Part shown: one piece after another, positions 47,171 through 56,829 of the stretch
How the letters are laid out: each line of letters begins with the position of its first letter
How positions within the stretch are numbered: the stretch's first letter is position 1
From: Microbacterium hydrothermale
GTDB taxonomy: Bacteria; Actinomycetota; Actinomycetes; Actinomycetales; Microbacteriaceae
Direction: 5' to 3'
DNA length: 64,000 bases
NCBI RefSeq assembly: GCF_004854025.1
Contig: NZ_STGM01000008.1
Span: forward strand, 95,756-159,755
Translations under genes and position numbers: made by a program
The notes under the pieces: generated by a model
What the model was told of the DNA's origin: nothing
The model's database searches: none
The model's input: the letters and a program-made list of their open reading frames with translations, nothing else

Positions 47171-48256
47171 GTGAACGTACGCCTCGACGACCTCCCGCTT
47201 CGCGACGATCTCCGGGGCATGACGCCCTACGGAGCACCGCAGGCCGCGCTCCCCGTGGCGCTGAACGTGAACGAGAACACGCATCCCGTTCCGTCCGAGG
47301 TCGCCGACGACATCCTGGATGCCGTGGCACGCGCACTGCGCGACGTGAACCGCTATCCCGACCGCGAGTTCACGACGCTTCGCGAGGCCTTCGCGCAGTA
47401 TCTGGGGCACGGACTGAACCCCGACCAGATCTGGGCGGCCAACGGCTCGAACGAGGTGCTGCAGCACATCCTGCAGGCCTTCGGCGGGCCCGGGCGCACC
47501 GCCATGGGTTTCGCTCCCACGTACTCGATGTACCCGATCCTCACGCGCGCCACCGGTGCCCGATGGATCGCGGGGGAGCGGGAGCACGACTTCACGCTCA
47601 CGCCCGCGTCGGCGGCGGCCCAGGTGCGCGAACAGCGCCCCGACATCGTCTTCCTGTGCGCCCCGAACAACCCGACGGGGACGCCCCTCCGCCTCGACGT
47701 GGTCGAGGCCGTCTACGACGCGTTCGACGGTGTGGTCATCGTCGACGAGGCCTACGAAGAATTCGCACCGCGCGACGAGCCGTCCGCGGTGTCGCTGCTG
47801 CCGGGGCGTCCGCGCCTGGTCGTCTCGCGCACGATGAGCAAGGCCTTCGCCTTCGCCGGCGCCCGCGTGGGCTACCTCGCGGCCGATCCGGTCTTCGTCG
47901 ACGCCCTGCGCCTCGTCCGCCTGCCGTACCACCTGAGCGCGCTCACGCAGGCCGCCGCGACCGCGGCGCTCGGGCACGCCGACACCATGCTCGCGATGGT
48001 CGACGAGATCGTCGCGCAGCGCGACCGCATCTCCGCGACCGTCTCCGCTCTCGGGTACACCGCGCACGAGTCGTGGACCAACTTCGTGCTCTTCGGCGGG
48101 GTCGACGACCCCGCGGCGACGTGGAAGGCGCTGTACGACCGCGGCGTCCTCATCCGCGACGTCGGCATCCCCCACCACCTCCGCGTCTCGGCCGGAACGG
48201 CCGACGAGACCACCGCGTTCCTCGACGCCCTCGCCTCGATAGGATCCCGAGCATGA
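47171..48256 (+). CDS. hisC: Histidinol-phosphate aminotransferase
   Basis: 361 residues from the GTG at 47171 (ATG 47162 possible). Class I/II aminotransferase: [14 protein letters not shown] near residue 25, [44 protein letters not shown] near 83, [11 protein letters not shown] near 190, PLP Lys in [19 protein letters not shown] near 223. Converts imidazole-acetol phosphate and glutamate to histidinol phosphate. Starts a hisC-hisB-hisH-hisA run, the later genes overlapping or close. Confidence 0.94.
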   Translation: MNVRLDDLPLRDDLRGMTPYGAPQAALPVALNVNENTHPVPSEVADDILDAVARALRDVNRYPDREFTTLREAFAQYLGHGLNPDQIWAANGSNEVLQHILQAFGGPGRTAMGFAPTYSMYPILTRATGARWIAGEREHDFTLTPASAAAQVREQRPDIVFLCAPNNPTGTPLRLDVVEAVYDAFDGVVIVDEAYEEFAPRDEPSAVSLLPGRPRLVVSRTMSKAFAFAGARVGYLAADPVFVDALRLVRLPYHLSALTQAAATAALGHADTMLAMVDEIVAQRDRISATVSALGYTAHESWTNFVLFGGVDDPAATWKALYDRGVLIRDVGIPHHLRVSAGTADETTAFLDALASIGSRA

Positions 48257-48867
48257 CCGGCCCCTCCACGCCCCGCACCGCCTCGATCACCCGGGAGACG
48301 AGCGAGTCGCGCGTCGAGCTCGAGCTCGATCTCGACGGGCGCGGTGCCAGCGACATCTCGACGAGCGTGCCGTTCTTCGACCACATGCTCACCGCGTTCG
48401 CGAAGCACTCGCTGACCGACCTGCGCGTGCGCGCCACCGGTGACACCCACATCGACGCCCACCACACCGTCGAAGACACCTCGATCGTCCTCGGCCAGGC
48501 CATCCAGCAGGCGCTCGGCGACAAGTCCGGCATCGCCCGATACGGCGACGCCCTCGTGCCGCTCGACGAGGCGCTCGCGCAGGCCGTCGTCGACATCAGC
48601 GGTCGGCCCTACCTCGTGCACACCGGAGAGCCGGTCGGGTTCGAGCACCACCTCATCGGCGGCCACTTCACGGGCTCTCTCGTGCGTCACTCGTTCGAGG
48701 CGATCTCCATCCACGCGGGCCTGACCGTCCACGTGCGCGTGGTCGGGGGACGCGATCCCCACCACATCGCCGAGGCCGAGTACAAGGCCCTCGCGCGCGC
48801 GTTCCGCCAGGCGAAGGCCCTCGACCCCCTCGTCGACGGCATCCCCAGCACCAAGGGCGCGCTGTGA
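48253..48867 (+). CDS. hisB: Imidazoleglycerol-phosphate dehydratase
   Basis: 204 residues. Metal-binding motifs HHTVED (in [18 protein letters not shown] near 65) and [16 protein letters not shown] near 172, with [22 protein letters not shown] near 37. Monofunctional HisB, dehydrates imidazoleglycerol phosphate. ATG overlaps the hisC stop (ATGA); stop overlaps the hisH GTG. Confidence 0.96.
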   Translation: MTGPSTPRTASITRETSESRVELELDLDGRGASDISTSVPFFDHMLTAFAKHSLTDLRVRATGDTHIDAHHTVEDTSIVLGQAIQQALGDKSGIARYGDALVPLDEALAQAVVDISGRPYLVHTGEPVGFEHHLIGGHFTGSLVRHSFEAISIHAGLTVHVRVVGGRDPHHIAEAEYKALARAFRQAKALDPLVDGIPSTKGAL

Positions 48868-49514
48868 CGGCCAAGCCGGTCGTCGCCGTCCTCGATTACG
48901 GCTCGGGCAACGTCCACTCGGCGGTCAAGGCGCTCGTCGAGGCCGGTGCCGACGCCCGGTTGACCTCCGATCGATCGTTGCTGATGGATGCCGACGGGCT
49001 CCTCGTTCCCGGCGTGGGGGCGTTCAGCGCGGTCATGGAGGCCCTGAACGCCAGTCGCGGTGGCGAGATCATCGACCGTCGACTGGCCGGCGGCCGCCCG
49101 GTGCTGGGCATCTGCGTGGGCATGCAGGTCATGTTCGAACGGGGGATCGAGCGCGGGACCGACACGCCCGGACTGGGGGAGTGGCCCGGCACGGTCGACG
49201 AGCTCGCCGCCCCGGTCCTGCCGCACATGGGCTGGAACACCGTCACCGCCGGCGAAGGGTCTCGACTGTTCGAGGGGATCGAACGCGAGCGCTTCTACTT
49301 CGTGCACTCCTACGCCGCGCAGGAGTGGTCGCTCGAGGTGACCCCGCCCTTCCCGCAGCCCGCCGTGACGTGGTGCACATACGGCTCGCCGTTCATCGCG
49401 GCGGTGGAGAACGGTCCCCTCGCGGCGACGCAGTTCCACCCCGAGAAGTCGGGGGAGGCCGGCATCCGGCTGCTCGCCAATTGGATCGACGGGCTGCGCA
49501 CGACTACTGTGTGA
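48864..49514 (+). CDS. hisH: Imidazole glycerol phosphate synthase glutaminase subunit
   Basis: 216 residues. Class I glutamine amidotransferase: nucleophile Cys in [15 protein letters not shown] near residue 79, catalytic His-Glu in [13 protein letters not shown] near 193, and [15 protein letters not shown] at the N-terminus. Supplies ammonia to HisF. hisF is not in the window between here and hisA, so it must lie elsewhere. GTG start coupled to hisB. Confidence 0.95.
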   Translation: MTAKPVVAVLDYGSGNVHSAVKALVEAGADARLTSDRSLLMDADGLLVPGVGAFSAVMEALNASRGGEIIDRRLAGGRPVLGICVGMQVMFERGIERGTDTPGLGEWPGTVDELAAPVLPHMGWNTVTAGEGSRLFEGIERERFYFVHSYAAQEWSLEVTPPFPQPAVTWCTYGSPFIAAVENGPLAATQFHPEKSGEAGIRLLANWIDGLRTTTV

Positions 49515-49556
49515 CCTCGTGCCCGGGGCTGGCGAGAGGCGCCTGCCGGCACGAGG
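49515..49556 (+). promoter_or_regulatory. Hairpin covering the hisA ribosome-binding site
   Basis: CCTCGTGCC (49515-49523), directly after the hisH stop, is exactly complementary to GGCACGAGG (49548-49556); two more GG/CC pairs extend it past a one-base bulge. The right arm includes the GAGG of the hisA Shine-Dalgarno (ACGAGGAGCC ATG). Translation of hisA may depend on melting this stem, for example by ribosomes finishing hisH. Confidence 0.65.
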
Positions 49557-49560
49557 AGCC

Positions 49561-50307
49561 ATGAACGATTTCGCGTCCACGCCCGAGCTTGTCCTTCTTC
49601 CCGCGGTCGATGTGGCCGACGGCAAGGCCGTCCGTCTGACCCAGGGGGAGGCGGGCACCGAGACCAGCTACGGCGACCCCGTCGACGCCGCCGCGGACTT
49701 CGCCCGCCAGGGCGCGCAGTGGATCCACCTCGTCGACCTCGACGCCGCTTTCGGACGCGGGAGCAACGCGAACGTCATGCGCAAGGTCATCAAGCAGGTC
49801 AAGGGCGTGCAGGTCGAGCTGTCGGGCGGCATCCGCGACGACCGTTCGCTCGAGGCGGCCCTCGAGAGCGGCGCGAGCCGCATCAACCTCGGCACCGCCG
49901 CGCTGGAGAACCCCGAGTGGGCCGCCGACGTCATCAACCGCTACGGCGAGGCGATCGCGGTCGGGCTCGACGTGCGCGGCACGACGCTCGCCGCCCGCGG
50001 CTGGACCCGTGACGGCGGCGACCTGTGGACCGTGCTCGAGCGCCTCGAAGACGCCGGCTGCAGCCGCTACGTCGTCACCGACGTGACGAAGGACGGCACG
50101 CTGCGCGGCCCCAACATCGAGCTCCTGCGCGAAATGACCCAGCGCACGCCCAAGCCGATCGTCGCCTCGGGCGGCGTGTCGAGCCTGGACGACATCGCCG
50201 CGCTGCGCGAGCTCGTGCCGCTCGGCGTCGAGGGCGCGATCGTCGGCAAGGCTCTGTACGCGGGGCAGTTCACCCTCGCTGAGGCGCTGGATGTCGCCGG
50301 ACACTGA
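49561..50307 (+). CDS. priA: Bifunctional HisA/TrpF isomerase (PriA)
   Basis: 248 residues. TIM barrel: [21 protein letters not shown] near residue 11 with the first catalytic Asp, [13 protein letters not shown] near 57, [17 protein letters not shown] near 83, and the second Asp in [16 protein letters not shown] near 171, then [17 protein letters not shown]. The [14 protein letters not shown] form is that of actinobacterial PriA, which does both the HisA and TrpF reactions; no trpF is seen here. Ends inside the start of the SseB-like gene (17-bp overlap). Confidence 0.93.
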   Translation: MNDFASTPELVLLPAVDVADGKAVRLTQGEAGTETSYGDPVDAAADFARQGAQWIHLVDLDAAFGRGSNANVMRKVIKQVKGVQVELSGGIRDDRSLEAALESGASRINLGTAALENPEWAADVINRYGEAIAVGLDVRGTTLAARGWTRDGGDLWTVLERLEDAGCSRYVVTDVTKDGTLRGPNIELLREMTQRTPKPIVASGGVSSLDDIAALRELVPLGVEGAIVGKALYAGQFTLAEALDVAGH

Positions 50308-51115
50308 CGGTCCCCACGCCGGCGGCCCGCACGCCGGCGGTCCCCACGATCACGGCCACCACGCCGATTCGGCGGGTGTCCCGTGGGAGGGGCGCCGGTT
50401 CGAGTCGAACCCGCACTCCGGTGACGACGGGTCGGCCGACCCGTCCCTCCTGGCCGCCCTCGTCGCCTTTCGAACCGGTGAGAGTGACGCCCGTGCCGTC
50501 GTCGACGCCTACCGCGACGCGCGCCTGCTGATCCCGCTCGTCGCCGAGAAGGGCGACCACGGCGTCGGCGCCCACGGCCTCGAGGTCGACAAGACGCAGG
50601 AGCTGTCGATCGTGACCGTCGCCGCCCCCGATGGCCGCAAGGTGCTTCCCGTCTTCACCTCGGTCACGGCGTTGCAGACTTGGGATGCCAAGGCCCGCCC
50701 CGTCCCCGCGGACGGTCGCCGCACCGCTCTCGCCGCGGCGTCCGAAGACACCGAGCTCATCGTGATCGATCCCGCCTCCGAGACCGAGTTCGTCATCCGT
50801 CGTCCCGCCGTGTGGGCCATCGCGCAGGGGGAGGCGTGGGAACCCGCGCACACTTCGCCGACGATCTTCAGGGGGCTGCAGGAGAGCATCTCGGGCGAGC
50901 TCGCGGTGCTCGACCTCGCCGTCGAGTCGGGGGATCCCACCGGTCGCCTGCGCGGCCCCGAGCTCGTCGTGCACCTGCAGCTGATGTCGGGGCTGGAGCA
51001 GGAGGAGCTCGACGCCGTCCTCGCCCGCATCGCCCGCCGGTGGTCGGCCGACGACCGCATCGCCGTGCTCGTCGACTCGCTGACGGTCAAGCTCCACCGC
51101 GGCACCGCGGCCTGA
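50291..51115 (+). CDS. SseB family protein
   Basis: 274 residues. A His/Gly-rich N-terminus ([18 protein letters not shown], residues 7-24) that could bind metal, then the SseB N-terminal domain: [15 protein letters not shown] near 75, [14 protein letters not shown] near 119, [29 protein letters not shown] near 154. Actinobacterial SseB-like genes follow priA or precede infC, and function is not established. The ATG lies 17 bases inside hisA. The 215-bp gap to the DUF1844 gene shows no gene. Confidence 0.85.
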   Translation: MSPDTDGPHAGGPHAGGPHDHGHHADSAGVPWEGRRFESNPHSGDDGSADPSLLAALVAFRTGESDARAVVDAYRDARLLIPLVAEKGDHGVGAHGLEVDKTQELSIVTVAAPDGRKVLPVFTSVTALQTWDAKARPVPADGRRTALAAASEDTELIVIDPASETEFVIRRPAVWAIAQGEAWEPAHTSPTIFRGLQESISGELAVLDLAVESGDPTGRLRGPELVVHLQLMSGLEQEELDAVLARIARRWSADDRIAVLVDSLTVKLHRGTAA

Positions 51116-51330
51116 CCGCGCCGCGATCGGAGCGCGGCCGCGTCGGGACAGGCGATCGTCCGAGCACAGGACGGTGCCGCGCTGCGCGTCCTGTTCTCGT
51201 GGCATCCCCTGTTCCTGCGCGCCGCTCACGGGCCGGATGCCGCGGCACCGCGGTCCGCACCGGCTCGCGCGACGCGTGTGCCGGTGTCACGGACGAGCCA
51301 CCCCGTAGCCGGTACCCCGGCCCGAACGAC

Positions 51331-51756
51331 TTACGTGACGGGACCCGTCCACTTCTCGCCCGGCCCCTTGCCGATCGGGTCGGGGATGGTCGAGGCCTCG
51401 CGGAACGCGAGCTGCAGGGAGCGCAGTCCGTCGCGCAGCGACCGGGCGTGCATGTCGCTGATCTCGGGCGCGCCGGCGGTGATGAGGCCCGCGAGGGCGT
51501 TGATGAGCTTGCGGGCCTCGTCGAGGTCGAGCTGCTGCGCGGGGTCGTCGGCGAGTCCCGTCTTGACGGCCGCGGCGCTCATGAGGTGCACGGCGGCGGT
51601 GGTGATGACCTCCACCGCGGGAACGTCGGCGATGTCGCGGGTGGCGGAGGATGCCGCGCGCTCCTGCTCCTCCCAGCGGGCGAGACGCTCGTCTTCGCCT
51701 CCGTGACGGTGTGCGGCGTGGTCGTCGGCGGGCTGGTCGGAGGGGATCGTGTCCAC
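51331..51756 (-). CDS. DUF1844 domain protein
   Basis: 141 residues. [20 protein letters not shown] near residue 48 and [23 protein letters not shown] near 77 are the DUF1844 blocks; a His/Asp/Glu-rich N-terminus precedes them. In actinobacteria this gene is divergent from infC, as here, and its role is unknown. GTG start at 51756, with AGAGAG upstream on the minus strand. Confidence 0.88.
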   Translation of the reverse strand: MDTIPSDQPADDHAAHRHGGEDERLARWEEQERAASSATRDIADVPAVEVITTAAVHLMSAAAVKTGLADDPAQQLDLDEARKLINALAGLITAGAPEISDMHARSLRDGLRSLQLAFREASTIPDPIGKGPGEKWTGPVT

Positions 51757-51770
51757 GTGAATCTCTCTGC

Positions 51771-51776
51771 TAGACT
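51771..51776 (+). promoter_or_regulatory. -10 hexamer of the infC-rpmI-rplT operon
   Basis: TAGACT; transcription would start near 51783 and give a leader of about 220 bases. Confidence 0.55.
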
Positions 51777-51782
51777 ATGGCG

Positions 51783-52002
51783 GGCTTCGGAGTGTTTCAC
51801 TCCGTACGAAAGAGGATCACATCCCACCCGCGCTTGCCGCTCCAGGCTACCGGGTTCCCGCACTCCGCTCCGTTTCGCACGGGGTCGTCTGGGTGCAGAA
51901 GCCGGTGCTGACAGCACCGTGCCGGGTGGCGTGTGTACTCCTCTTCGCCCGTGGTCCGATCGGATCGCGGCGGCCACCACCCGCACACAAGAGGAGTTCC
52001 GC
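51783..52002 (+). promoter_or_regulatory. Structured leader of infC with an anti-Shine-Dalgarno segment
   Basis: Three features are visible. CGGAGTG-TTT-CACTCCG forms a hairpin at the 5' end (51788-51804). CGGTGCT-GAC-AGCACCG forms another (51903-51919). ACTCCTCTT (51937-51945) is exactly complementary to AAGAGGAGT (51989-51997), which contains the infC ribosome-binding site. A fold that opens and closes this 9-bp pairing would control infC translation. No covariance test was possible. Confidence 0.6.
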
Positions 52003-52629
52003 ATCAGCGATCCCCGCACCAACGAGCGCATCCGAGTCCCGGAGGTCCGTCTCGTCGGACCCAACGGCGAGCAGGTCGGCATCGTCCGAATCGAAGCTGC
52101 GCTGCGCCTGGCCCAGGAAGCGGACCTCGACCTGGTCGAGGTTGCGCCGAGCTCGAAGCCGCCCGTGGTCAAGATCATGGATTACGGCAAGTTCAAGTAC
52201 GAGGCCGCGCAGAAGGCCAAGGAAACGCGTCGTAACCAGGCGAACACGGTCCTCAAGGAGGTCCGATTCCGCCTGAAGATCGAGGCCCACGACTACATCA
52301 CCAAGCTCAAGCGCGCCGAGGGCTTCCTCCAGGCGGGCGACAAGGTGAAGGCCATGATCCTGTTCCGTGGTCGTGAGCAGTCGCGTCCCGAGCAGGGTGT
52401 GCGCCTGCTCCGCAAGTTCGCCGAAGACGTCGCCGAGTTTGGCACCGTCGAGTCGAACCCCACGATCGACGGCCGCAACATGGTGATGGTGGTCGCTCCT
52501 CATAAGAACAAGTCCGAGGTCAAGACCGAGCAGAACGCGCAGCGCGCGGCGAACCGCGAGGCGGCGCGCAGCGCGGCCCGCGGCGAGGCGGCCCCGGAAG
52601 CAACGCCCACCTCGGCCCCCGCCGAGTAA
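52003..52629 (+). CDS. infC: Translation initiation factor IF-3, probable AUC start codon
   Basis: 208 residues if translation starts at ATC 52003, six bases after GAGGAG. The protein then begins [19 protein letters not shown], the expected IF-3 N-terminus; [27 protein letters not shown] follows near 45-70, and the C-terminal domain ([19 protein letters not shown]) near 120. No ATG, GTG or TTG lies at a proper distance from the ribosome-binding site; the nearest alternative in frame is a GTG 26 codons upstream. IF-3 discriminates against non-standard starts, so a rare start permits autoregulation, as known for the AUU of E. coli infC. The C-terminus has a 25-residue Ala/Glu/Pro tail. Confidence 0.94.
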   Translation: MSDPRTNERIRVPEVRLVGPNGEQVGIVRIEAALRLAQEADLDLVEVAPSSKPPVVKIMDYGKFKYEAAQKAKETRRNQANTVLKEVRFRLKIEAHDYITKLKRAEGFLQAGDKVKAMILFRGREQSRPEQGVRLLRKFAEDVAEFGTVESNPTIDGRNMVMVVAPHKNKSEVKTEQNAQRAANREAARSAARGEAAPEATPTSAPAE

Positions 52630-52677
52630 AGCTCCCCAGACTCCCGCTTCGCCGGGAAGACCAACGAAGGAAGACAG

Positions 52678-52872
52678 ATGCCGAAGCAGAAGACCCACTC
52701 GGGTGCCAAGAAGCGCTTCAAGCTGACCGGTAGCGGCAAGCTCATGAAGCAGCAGGCCGGTATGCGCCACAACCTCGAAGGCAAGGCCTCGAAGCGCACC
52801 CGCCGCCTGAACCAGGAGCAGGTCCTGGCCAAGGGTGACTCGAAGGTCGCCAAGAAGCTCCTCGGTCTCTGA
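52678..52872 (+). CDS. rpmI: 50S ribosomal protein L35
   Basis: 64 residues, standard length: [20 protein letters not shown] and [15 protein letters not shown]. Second gene of the infC operon; GAAGGAAG upstream of the ATG. Confidence 0.97.
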   Translation: MPKQKTHSGAKKRFKLTGSGKLMKQQAGMRHNLEGKASKRTRRLNQEQVLAKGDSKVAKKLLGL

Positions 52873-52901
52873 GCGCCGACGCACGTTAGGAAGAAACAGA
52901 A

Positions 52902-53285
52902 ATGGCTAGAGTCAAGCGGGCAGTAAACGCCCACAAGAAGCGTCGCGTCATCCTCGAGCGCGCCTCCGGTTACCGCGGTCAGCGTTCGCGCCTGTACCGC
53001 AAGGCCAAGGAGCAGGTCACCCACTCGCTCGTCTACGCGTACCGTGACCGTCGCAAGCGCAAGGGCGACTTCCGTCGTCTGTGGATCCAGCGCATCAACG
53101 CGGCATCCCGTCAGAACGGCCTCACGTACAACCGCTTCATCCAGGGCCTCGGCCTCGCGGGTGTGCAGGTCGACCGTCGCATGCTCGCCGAGCTCGCCGT
53201 GAACGAGCCGGCCGTGTTCGCCTCGCTCGTGCAGACCGCCAAGGCGGCCCTGCCCAGCGACGTCAACGCTCCGAAGTCCGCGTAA
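52902..53285 (+). CDS. rplT: 50S ribosomal protein L20
   Basis: 127 residues: [20 protein letters not shown] at the start, [36 protein letters not shown] in the middle, [18 protein letters not shown] at the end. Binds 23S rRNA early in 50S assembly, and in other bacteria represses its own operon; a leader upstream of infC could serve that here. Confidence 0.98.
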   Translation: MARVKRAVNAHKKRRVILERASGYRGQRSRLYRKAKEQVTHSLVYAYRDRRKRKGDFRRLWIQRINAASRQNGLTYNRFIQGLGLAGVQVDRRMLAELAVNEPAVFASLVQTAKAALPSDVNAPKSA

Positions 53286-53300
53286 GTCGCGACTTCTCCC

Positions 53301-53334
53301 GGAACGGGCGTCCTCTTCGGAGGGCGCCCGTTCC
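53301..53334 (+). terminator. Terminator of the infC operon
   Basis: A 15-bp stem (53301-53315 with 53320-53334, one G-T pair) closed by a TTCG tetraloop, C(UUCG)G type, followed by GTCGTTCG. Sixteen bases after rplT. Confidence 0.88.
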
Positions 53335-53377
53335 GTCGTTCGTGCGCGGCATCCCCGGCTCCATGCCCTCAGCGCCA

Positions 53378-53383
53378 TACACT
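53378..53383 (+). promoter_or_regulatory. -10 hexamer of the TrmH-family gene, leaderless arrangement
   Basis: TACACT with six bases to the GTG at 53390. Confidence 0.6.
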
Positions 53384-53389
53384 GGTCAC

Positions 53390-54187
53390 GTGCTGGAGAA
53401 CCCCCGTTCGCCGCGGGTGCGCGCCGTGGCCAAGCTCAGCAAACGCGCCGCCCGGCAAGAGACCGGTCTGTTCCTCCTCGAGGGTCCGCAGGCCGCGCGC
53501 GAGGCCCTCGCGTGGGCCCCCGACACCGTCCTCGAGCTGTACGCGACCCCCTCGGCGATGGAGCGGCACACCGACGTGCGCGACGCGGCCGAACGCGCTG
53601 AGGTGGATCTGCAGTACACGACCGAGGCGGTGCTCGACGCGATGGCCGACACGGTCACCCCGCAGGGCATCGTCGCCGTGGCGCGGCAGTCGCCGACCGC
53701 GCTGAAGGACATCCTCGCGGCCGGACCCCGCCTCGTCGCGATCTGCGAAGAGGTGCGCGATCCCGGCAACCTCGGCACCATCATCCGCGCCGCCGACGCG
53801 GCCGGGGCGGATGCCGTCATCCTCACCGGGCGCACCGTCGATCCCTACAACCCCAAGGTCGTCCGCTCCACGACGGGCTCGCTCTTCCACGTGCCGGTGG
53901 CCGTGGACCTCGAGCTCGCGGACGTCGTCGCCCGTATGCACGAGACGGGTCTGCGCGTCGTCGCCGCCGACGTCGAGGGCGAGGACTTCCTCGCATCCCG
54001 CGACCGTCTCGCGGAGCCCACCGCGTGGCTCTTCGGAAACGAGGCGCGCGGTCTCGACGACGACGCCCTCGCGCACGCCGACCTCTCGCTGCGCCTGCCG
54101 ATCTACGGCCGCGCGGAGTCGCTCAACCTCGCCACCGCGGCGAGCGTCTGCCTCTACGAGACCGCTTTCGCCCAGCGCGCCCGCTGA
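53390..54187 (+). CDS. TrmH family (SpoU) RNA 2'-O-methyltransferase
   Basis: 265 residues from the GTG at 53390. An N-terminal substrate-binding domain ([26 protein letters not shown]) then the SPOUT knot with motif 1 [22 protein letters not shown] near 123, motif 2 [13 protein letters not shown] near 214 and motif 3 [22 protein letters not shown] near 237. It methylates a ribose in rRNA (or tRNA); the place after rplT is conserved in actinobacteria. Target nucleotide cannot be told here. Confidence 0.92.
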   Translation: MLENPRSPRVRAVAKLSKRAARQETGLFLLEGPQAAREALAWAPDTVLELYATPSAMERHTDVRDAAERAEVDLQYTTEAVLDAMADTVTPQGIVAVARQSPTALKDILAAGPRLVAICEEVRDPGNLGTIIRAADAAGADAVILTGRTVDPYNPKVVRSTTGSLFHVPVAVDLELADVVARMHETGLRVVAADVEGEDFLASRDRLAEPTAWLFGNEARGLDDDALAHADLSLRLPIYGRAESLNLATAASVCLYETAFAQRAR

Positions 54188-54273
54188 CCCGCGGGAGTGC
54201 CCGAGCGCGTTCCCCGCTGTTACAGAACGGTTAAGGCCTGCGCGGGAATGTGGTCGCCCGCACAACATCCTCA

Positions 54274-54279
54274 TAGGGT
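54274..54279 (+). promoter_or_regulatory. -10 hexamer of gluA, leaderless arrangement
   Basis: TAGGGT with six bases (GAACAC) to the ATG at 54286. GTTACAGAACGGTTAAGG-like AT-richer sequence lies at about 54220-54236, upstream of the -35 zone. Confidence 0.6.
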
Positions 54280-54285
54280 GAACAC

Positions 54286-55047
54286 ATGGCATCCGTTCCC
54301 CCGGCGGGCTCTGCGCCCCTCGTCGTCGTCTCCGATGTGCAGAAGCACTACGGCCAGTTCCAGGCGCTGAAAGACATCGATCTCACCGTCGACCGCGGTG
54401 AGGTGGTCGTCGTGATCGGCCCGTCCGGGTCGGGCAAGTCGACGCTGTGCCGCACGATCAACCGCCTCGAGACCATCACGAGCGGGTCGATCACGATCGA
54501 CGGCAAGGAGCTTCCCAAAGAGGGGAAGGGCCTGGCCGAACTGCGTGCCGATGTCGGCATGGTCTTCCAGTCTTTCAACCTCTTCGCGCACCTGACGATC
54601 CTCGAGAACGTCACGCTCGGTCCGATCAAGGTGCGCAAGATGAAGAAGGCGGATGCCGAGAAGGAGGCGCGGGCGCTGCTCGAGCGCGTGGGCGTCGGGC
54701 ATCAGGCCGACAAGCTCCCCGCGCAGCTCTCCGGCGGCCAGCAGCAGCGCGTCGCGATCGCCCGCGCTCTCGCGATGAAGCCAAAGGTCATGCTCTTCGA
54801 CGAGCCGACTTCGGCCCTCGACCCCGAGATGATCAACGAGGTGCTCGACGTGATGGTCGGTCTCGCCAAGGACGGCATGACCATGATCGTCGTCACGCAC
54901 GAGATGGGCTTCGCGCGCAAGGCGGCGAACCGCGTGGTGTTCATGGCCGACGGCCAGATCGTCGAGCAGGCCGCGCCCGAGCAGTTCTTCACCCGTCCCG
55001 AGTCCGACCGCGCCAAGGACTTCCTCTCGAAGCTCATCACGCACTGA
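54286..55047 (+). CDS. gluA: Glutamate/amino-acid ABC transporter ATP-binding protein
   Basis: 253 residues. Walker A VIGPSGSGKSTLCRTINRLE near residue 43, Q-loop VGMVFQSFNLFAHLTILENVTLGP near 89, signature QLSGGQQQRVAIARALAMKP near 147, Walker B VMLFDEPTSALDPEM near 168, and the H-loop TMIVVTHEMGFARKAA. The polar amino acid subfamily. First gene of gluABCD, matching the glutamate system of C. glutamicum in order and sequence type. Confidence 0.93.
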   Translation: MASVPPAGSAPLVVVSDVQKHYGQFQALKDIDLTVDRGEVVVVIGPSGSGKSTLCRTINRLETITSGSITIDGKELPKEGKGLAELRADVGMVFQSFNLFAHLTILENVTLGPIKVRKMKKADAEKEARALLERVGVGHQADKLPAQLSGGQQQRVAIARALAMKPKVMLFDEPTSALDPEMINEVLDVMVGLAKDGMTMIVVTHEMGFARKAANRVVFMADGQIVEQAAPEQFFTRPESDRAKDFLSKLITH

Positions 55048-55202
55048 CAGCGCGAACCCCGACGGCGACGAACGAGGAGGTTCCCCGCCGACACGATCGC
55101 ATCGCACCGCATCGCACCGCCGCACCCGCAGGGCGATGCCGCGCGCCGTCACCGAAGACCCTTTCCCGCACAGCACAGCACACGTAACCAAGGAGACATC
55201 AC

Positions 55203-56105
55203 ATGCGTAAGACTCGTTTTCTCGCCGGCGCGAGCATCATCGCCGCCGGCCTGCTGGCCCTGACGGCCTGCAACAGCGGCACCCCCGGTGCGGCCCCCGG
55301 AGCCGAGGGCGACTCGGCCGACACCACGCAGCTGTGGGAGGTCGCCTCCGACGTCTCGCTCGACGGCAGCCCCACCTTCGAGCGCATGGTCGCGGCCGAC
55401 AAGGTCGTCGTCGGCGTCAAGGAGGACCAGCCGGGCCTCGGTTTCAAGGACCCGATCAGCGACGAGCGCGGCGGCTTCGACGTCGAGATCGCGCAGTGGA
55501 TCGCGGCCTCGCTCGGCTTCGACGCCGACAAGATCGAGTACAAGACCATCCCCTCCGCGAACCGCGAGCAGGAGCTGGTCAACGGCAACATCGACTACTA
55601 CGTCGGCACCTACTCGATCACCGACAAGCGCAAGGCGCAGATCGACTTCGCCGGTCCTTACCTCATCACCGGTCAGGGCCTGCTGGTCGCCGCCGACAAC
55701 GAGGACATCACGGGCCCGAACGACCTCGCCGGCAAGATCGTCTGCTCGGTGACCGGTTCGACGCCGCTGCAGCGCATCCGCGACGAGTACAACCCCGGCG
55801 ACACCGTCGAGTACGACACCTACACGCAGTGCCTCGAGCAGCTGCGCGCGGGTTCGGTCGACGCCGTCACGACCGACCAGGCGATCCTCGCCGGTTACGT
55901 GGCGCAGGAGCCCGAGACCTTCAAGATCGCGGGAGACACCTTCAGCGAGGAGCGCTACGGCGTGGGCCTGCCCAAGGGCGACACCGTCCTGAAGGACCAC
56001 ATCAACACCCTCTTCAACGACGGTGGCGACGTCTGGACCGCGCTGTTCGACAAGAACCTCGCACCGGCCGGCATCAAGGGCGAGCAGCCCACCGCCGACG
56101 AGTGA
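55203..56105 (+). CDS. gluB: Glutamate-binding lipoprotein of the ABC transporter
   Basis: 300 residues. Lipoprotein signal with lipobox LTAC (Cys near 23) after a hydrophobic core (FLAGASIIAAGLLALTACNSG). The periplasmic-binding-protein type 2 fold of family 3 is visible: KVVVGVKEDQPGLGFKDP near 66, RGGFDVEIAQWIAASLGFD near 89, NIDYYVGTYSITDKRKAQIDFAGPYL near 134. AAGGAG upstream of the ATG. The 155-bp gap after gluA contains tandem CATCGCACCG units and no gene. Confidence 0.92.
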   Translation: MRKTRFLAGASIIAAGLLALTACNSGTPGAAPGAEGDSADTTQLWEVASDVSLDGSPTFERMVAADKVVVGVKEDQPGLGFKDPISDERGGFDVEIAQWIAASLGFDADKIEYKTIPSANREQELVNGNIDYYVGTYSITDKRKAQIDFAGPYLITGQGLLVAADNEDITGPNDLAGKIVCSVTGSTPLQRIRDEYNPGDTVEYDTYTQCLEQLRAGSVDAVTTDQAILAGYVAQEPETFKIAGDTFSEERYGVGLPKGDTVLKDHINTLFNDGGDVWTALFDKNLAPAGIKGEQPTADE

Positions 56106-56111
56106 TCCGTC

Positions 56112-56143
56112 CGGGGGCGGCGCGTCCCGGCGCGTCGCCCCCG
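56112..56143 (+). terminator. Stem-loop between gluB and gluC
   Basis: CGGGGGCGGCGCG (56112-56124) pairs with its inverted copy at 56131-56143 (one G-T), loop TCCCGG. It lies in the 67-bp gap after the binding-protein gene; such hairpins usually protect the upstream message or reduce read-through to permease genes. Confidence 0.7.
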
Positions 56144-56172
56144 CCCCTCCTCCTTCGAGATAAGGACCACGC

Positions 56173-56829
56173 ATGGGTGTCATCACCGACAACCTCGACA
56201 TCTGGAGCCAAGCGCTCGTCGGCACGCTCGTGCTGTTCTTCGCCGGCGGCGCTCTCGCGCTCGTGCTCGGCATCATCGTCGGCGCGATGCGCGTCTCGCC
56301 CGTGCCGATCGCGCGCGGCGTCGGCACGTTCTACGTCAGCGCCATCCGCAACACCCCGCTCACGCTGGTGTTCTTCGCCTTCGTGTTCGCGCTCCCGCCC
56401 CTGCTCGGACTTCGTCTGACCGGCGATGTCTCGCTGACATTGGGCATCTGCGCCCTCGGCATCTACACGGCGACCTACGTCGCCGAGGCGATCCGCTCAG
56501 GTGTGAACACCGTTCCCGTCGGGCAGGCCGAGGCCGCCCGCGCCCTCGGCCTGAGCTTCGGTCAGGTGATGTCGCTCGTGGTGCTGCCGCAGGCGTTCCG
56601 CTCGGTCATCCCGCCGATGATGAGCGTCTTCATCGCCCTGCTGAAGAACACCACCGTCGCCGCCGGCTTCTCGATCGTCAACCTCGGGTCGGTGCGCAAC
56701 TACCTCAGCGAACGCGGTGAGAACGCGTTCGTCGTCATCCTCTGGGTGATGGTCATCTTCGTCGCGCTGGTGCTCCTGCTCTCGTGGGTGCAGCGGACGC
56801 TCGAGAACCGATGGAGGGTCGCGCGATGA
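56173..56829 (+). CDS. gluC: Glutamate ABC transporter permease
   Basis: 218 residues with five membrane segments; the EAA loop is EAARALGLSFGQVMSLVVLPQAFRSVIPPM near 116-145, and YVSAIRNTPLTLVFFAFVFALP near 55 is the His/Glu/Gln permease signature. Pairs with GluD. Stop overlaps the gluD start (ATGA). GATAAGGA precedes the ATG. Confidence 0.92.
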   Translation: MGVITDNLDIWSQALVGTLVLFFAGGALALVLGIIVGAMRVSPVPIARGVGTFYVSAIRNTPLTLVFFAFVFALPPLLGLRLTGDVSLTLGICALGIYTATYVAEAIRSGVNTVPVGQAEAARALGLSFGQVMSLVVLPQAFRSVIPPMMSVFIALLKNTTVAAGFSIVNLGSVRNYLSERGENAFVVILWVMVIFVALVLLLSWVQRTLENRWRVAR

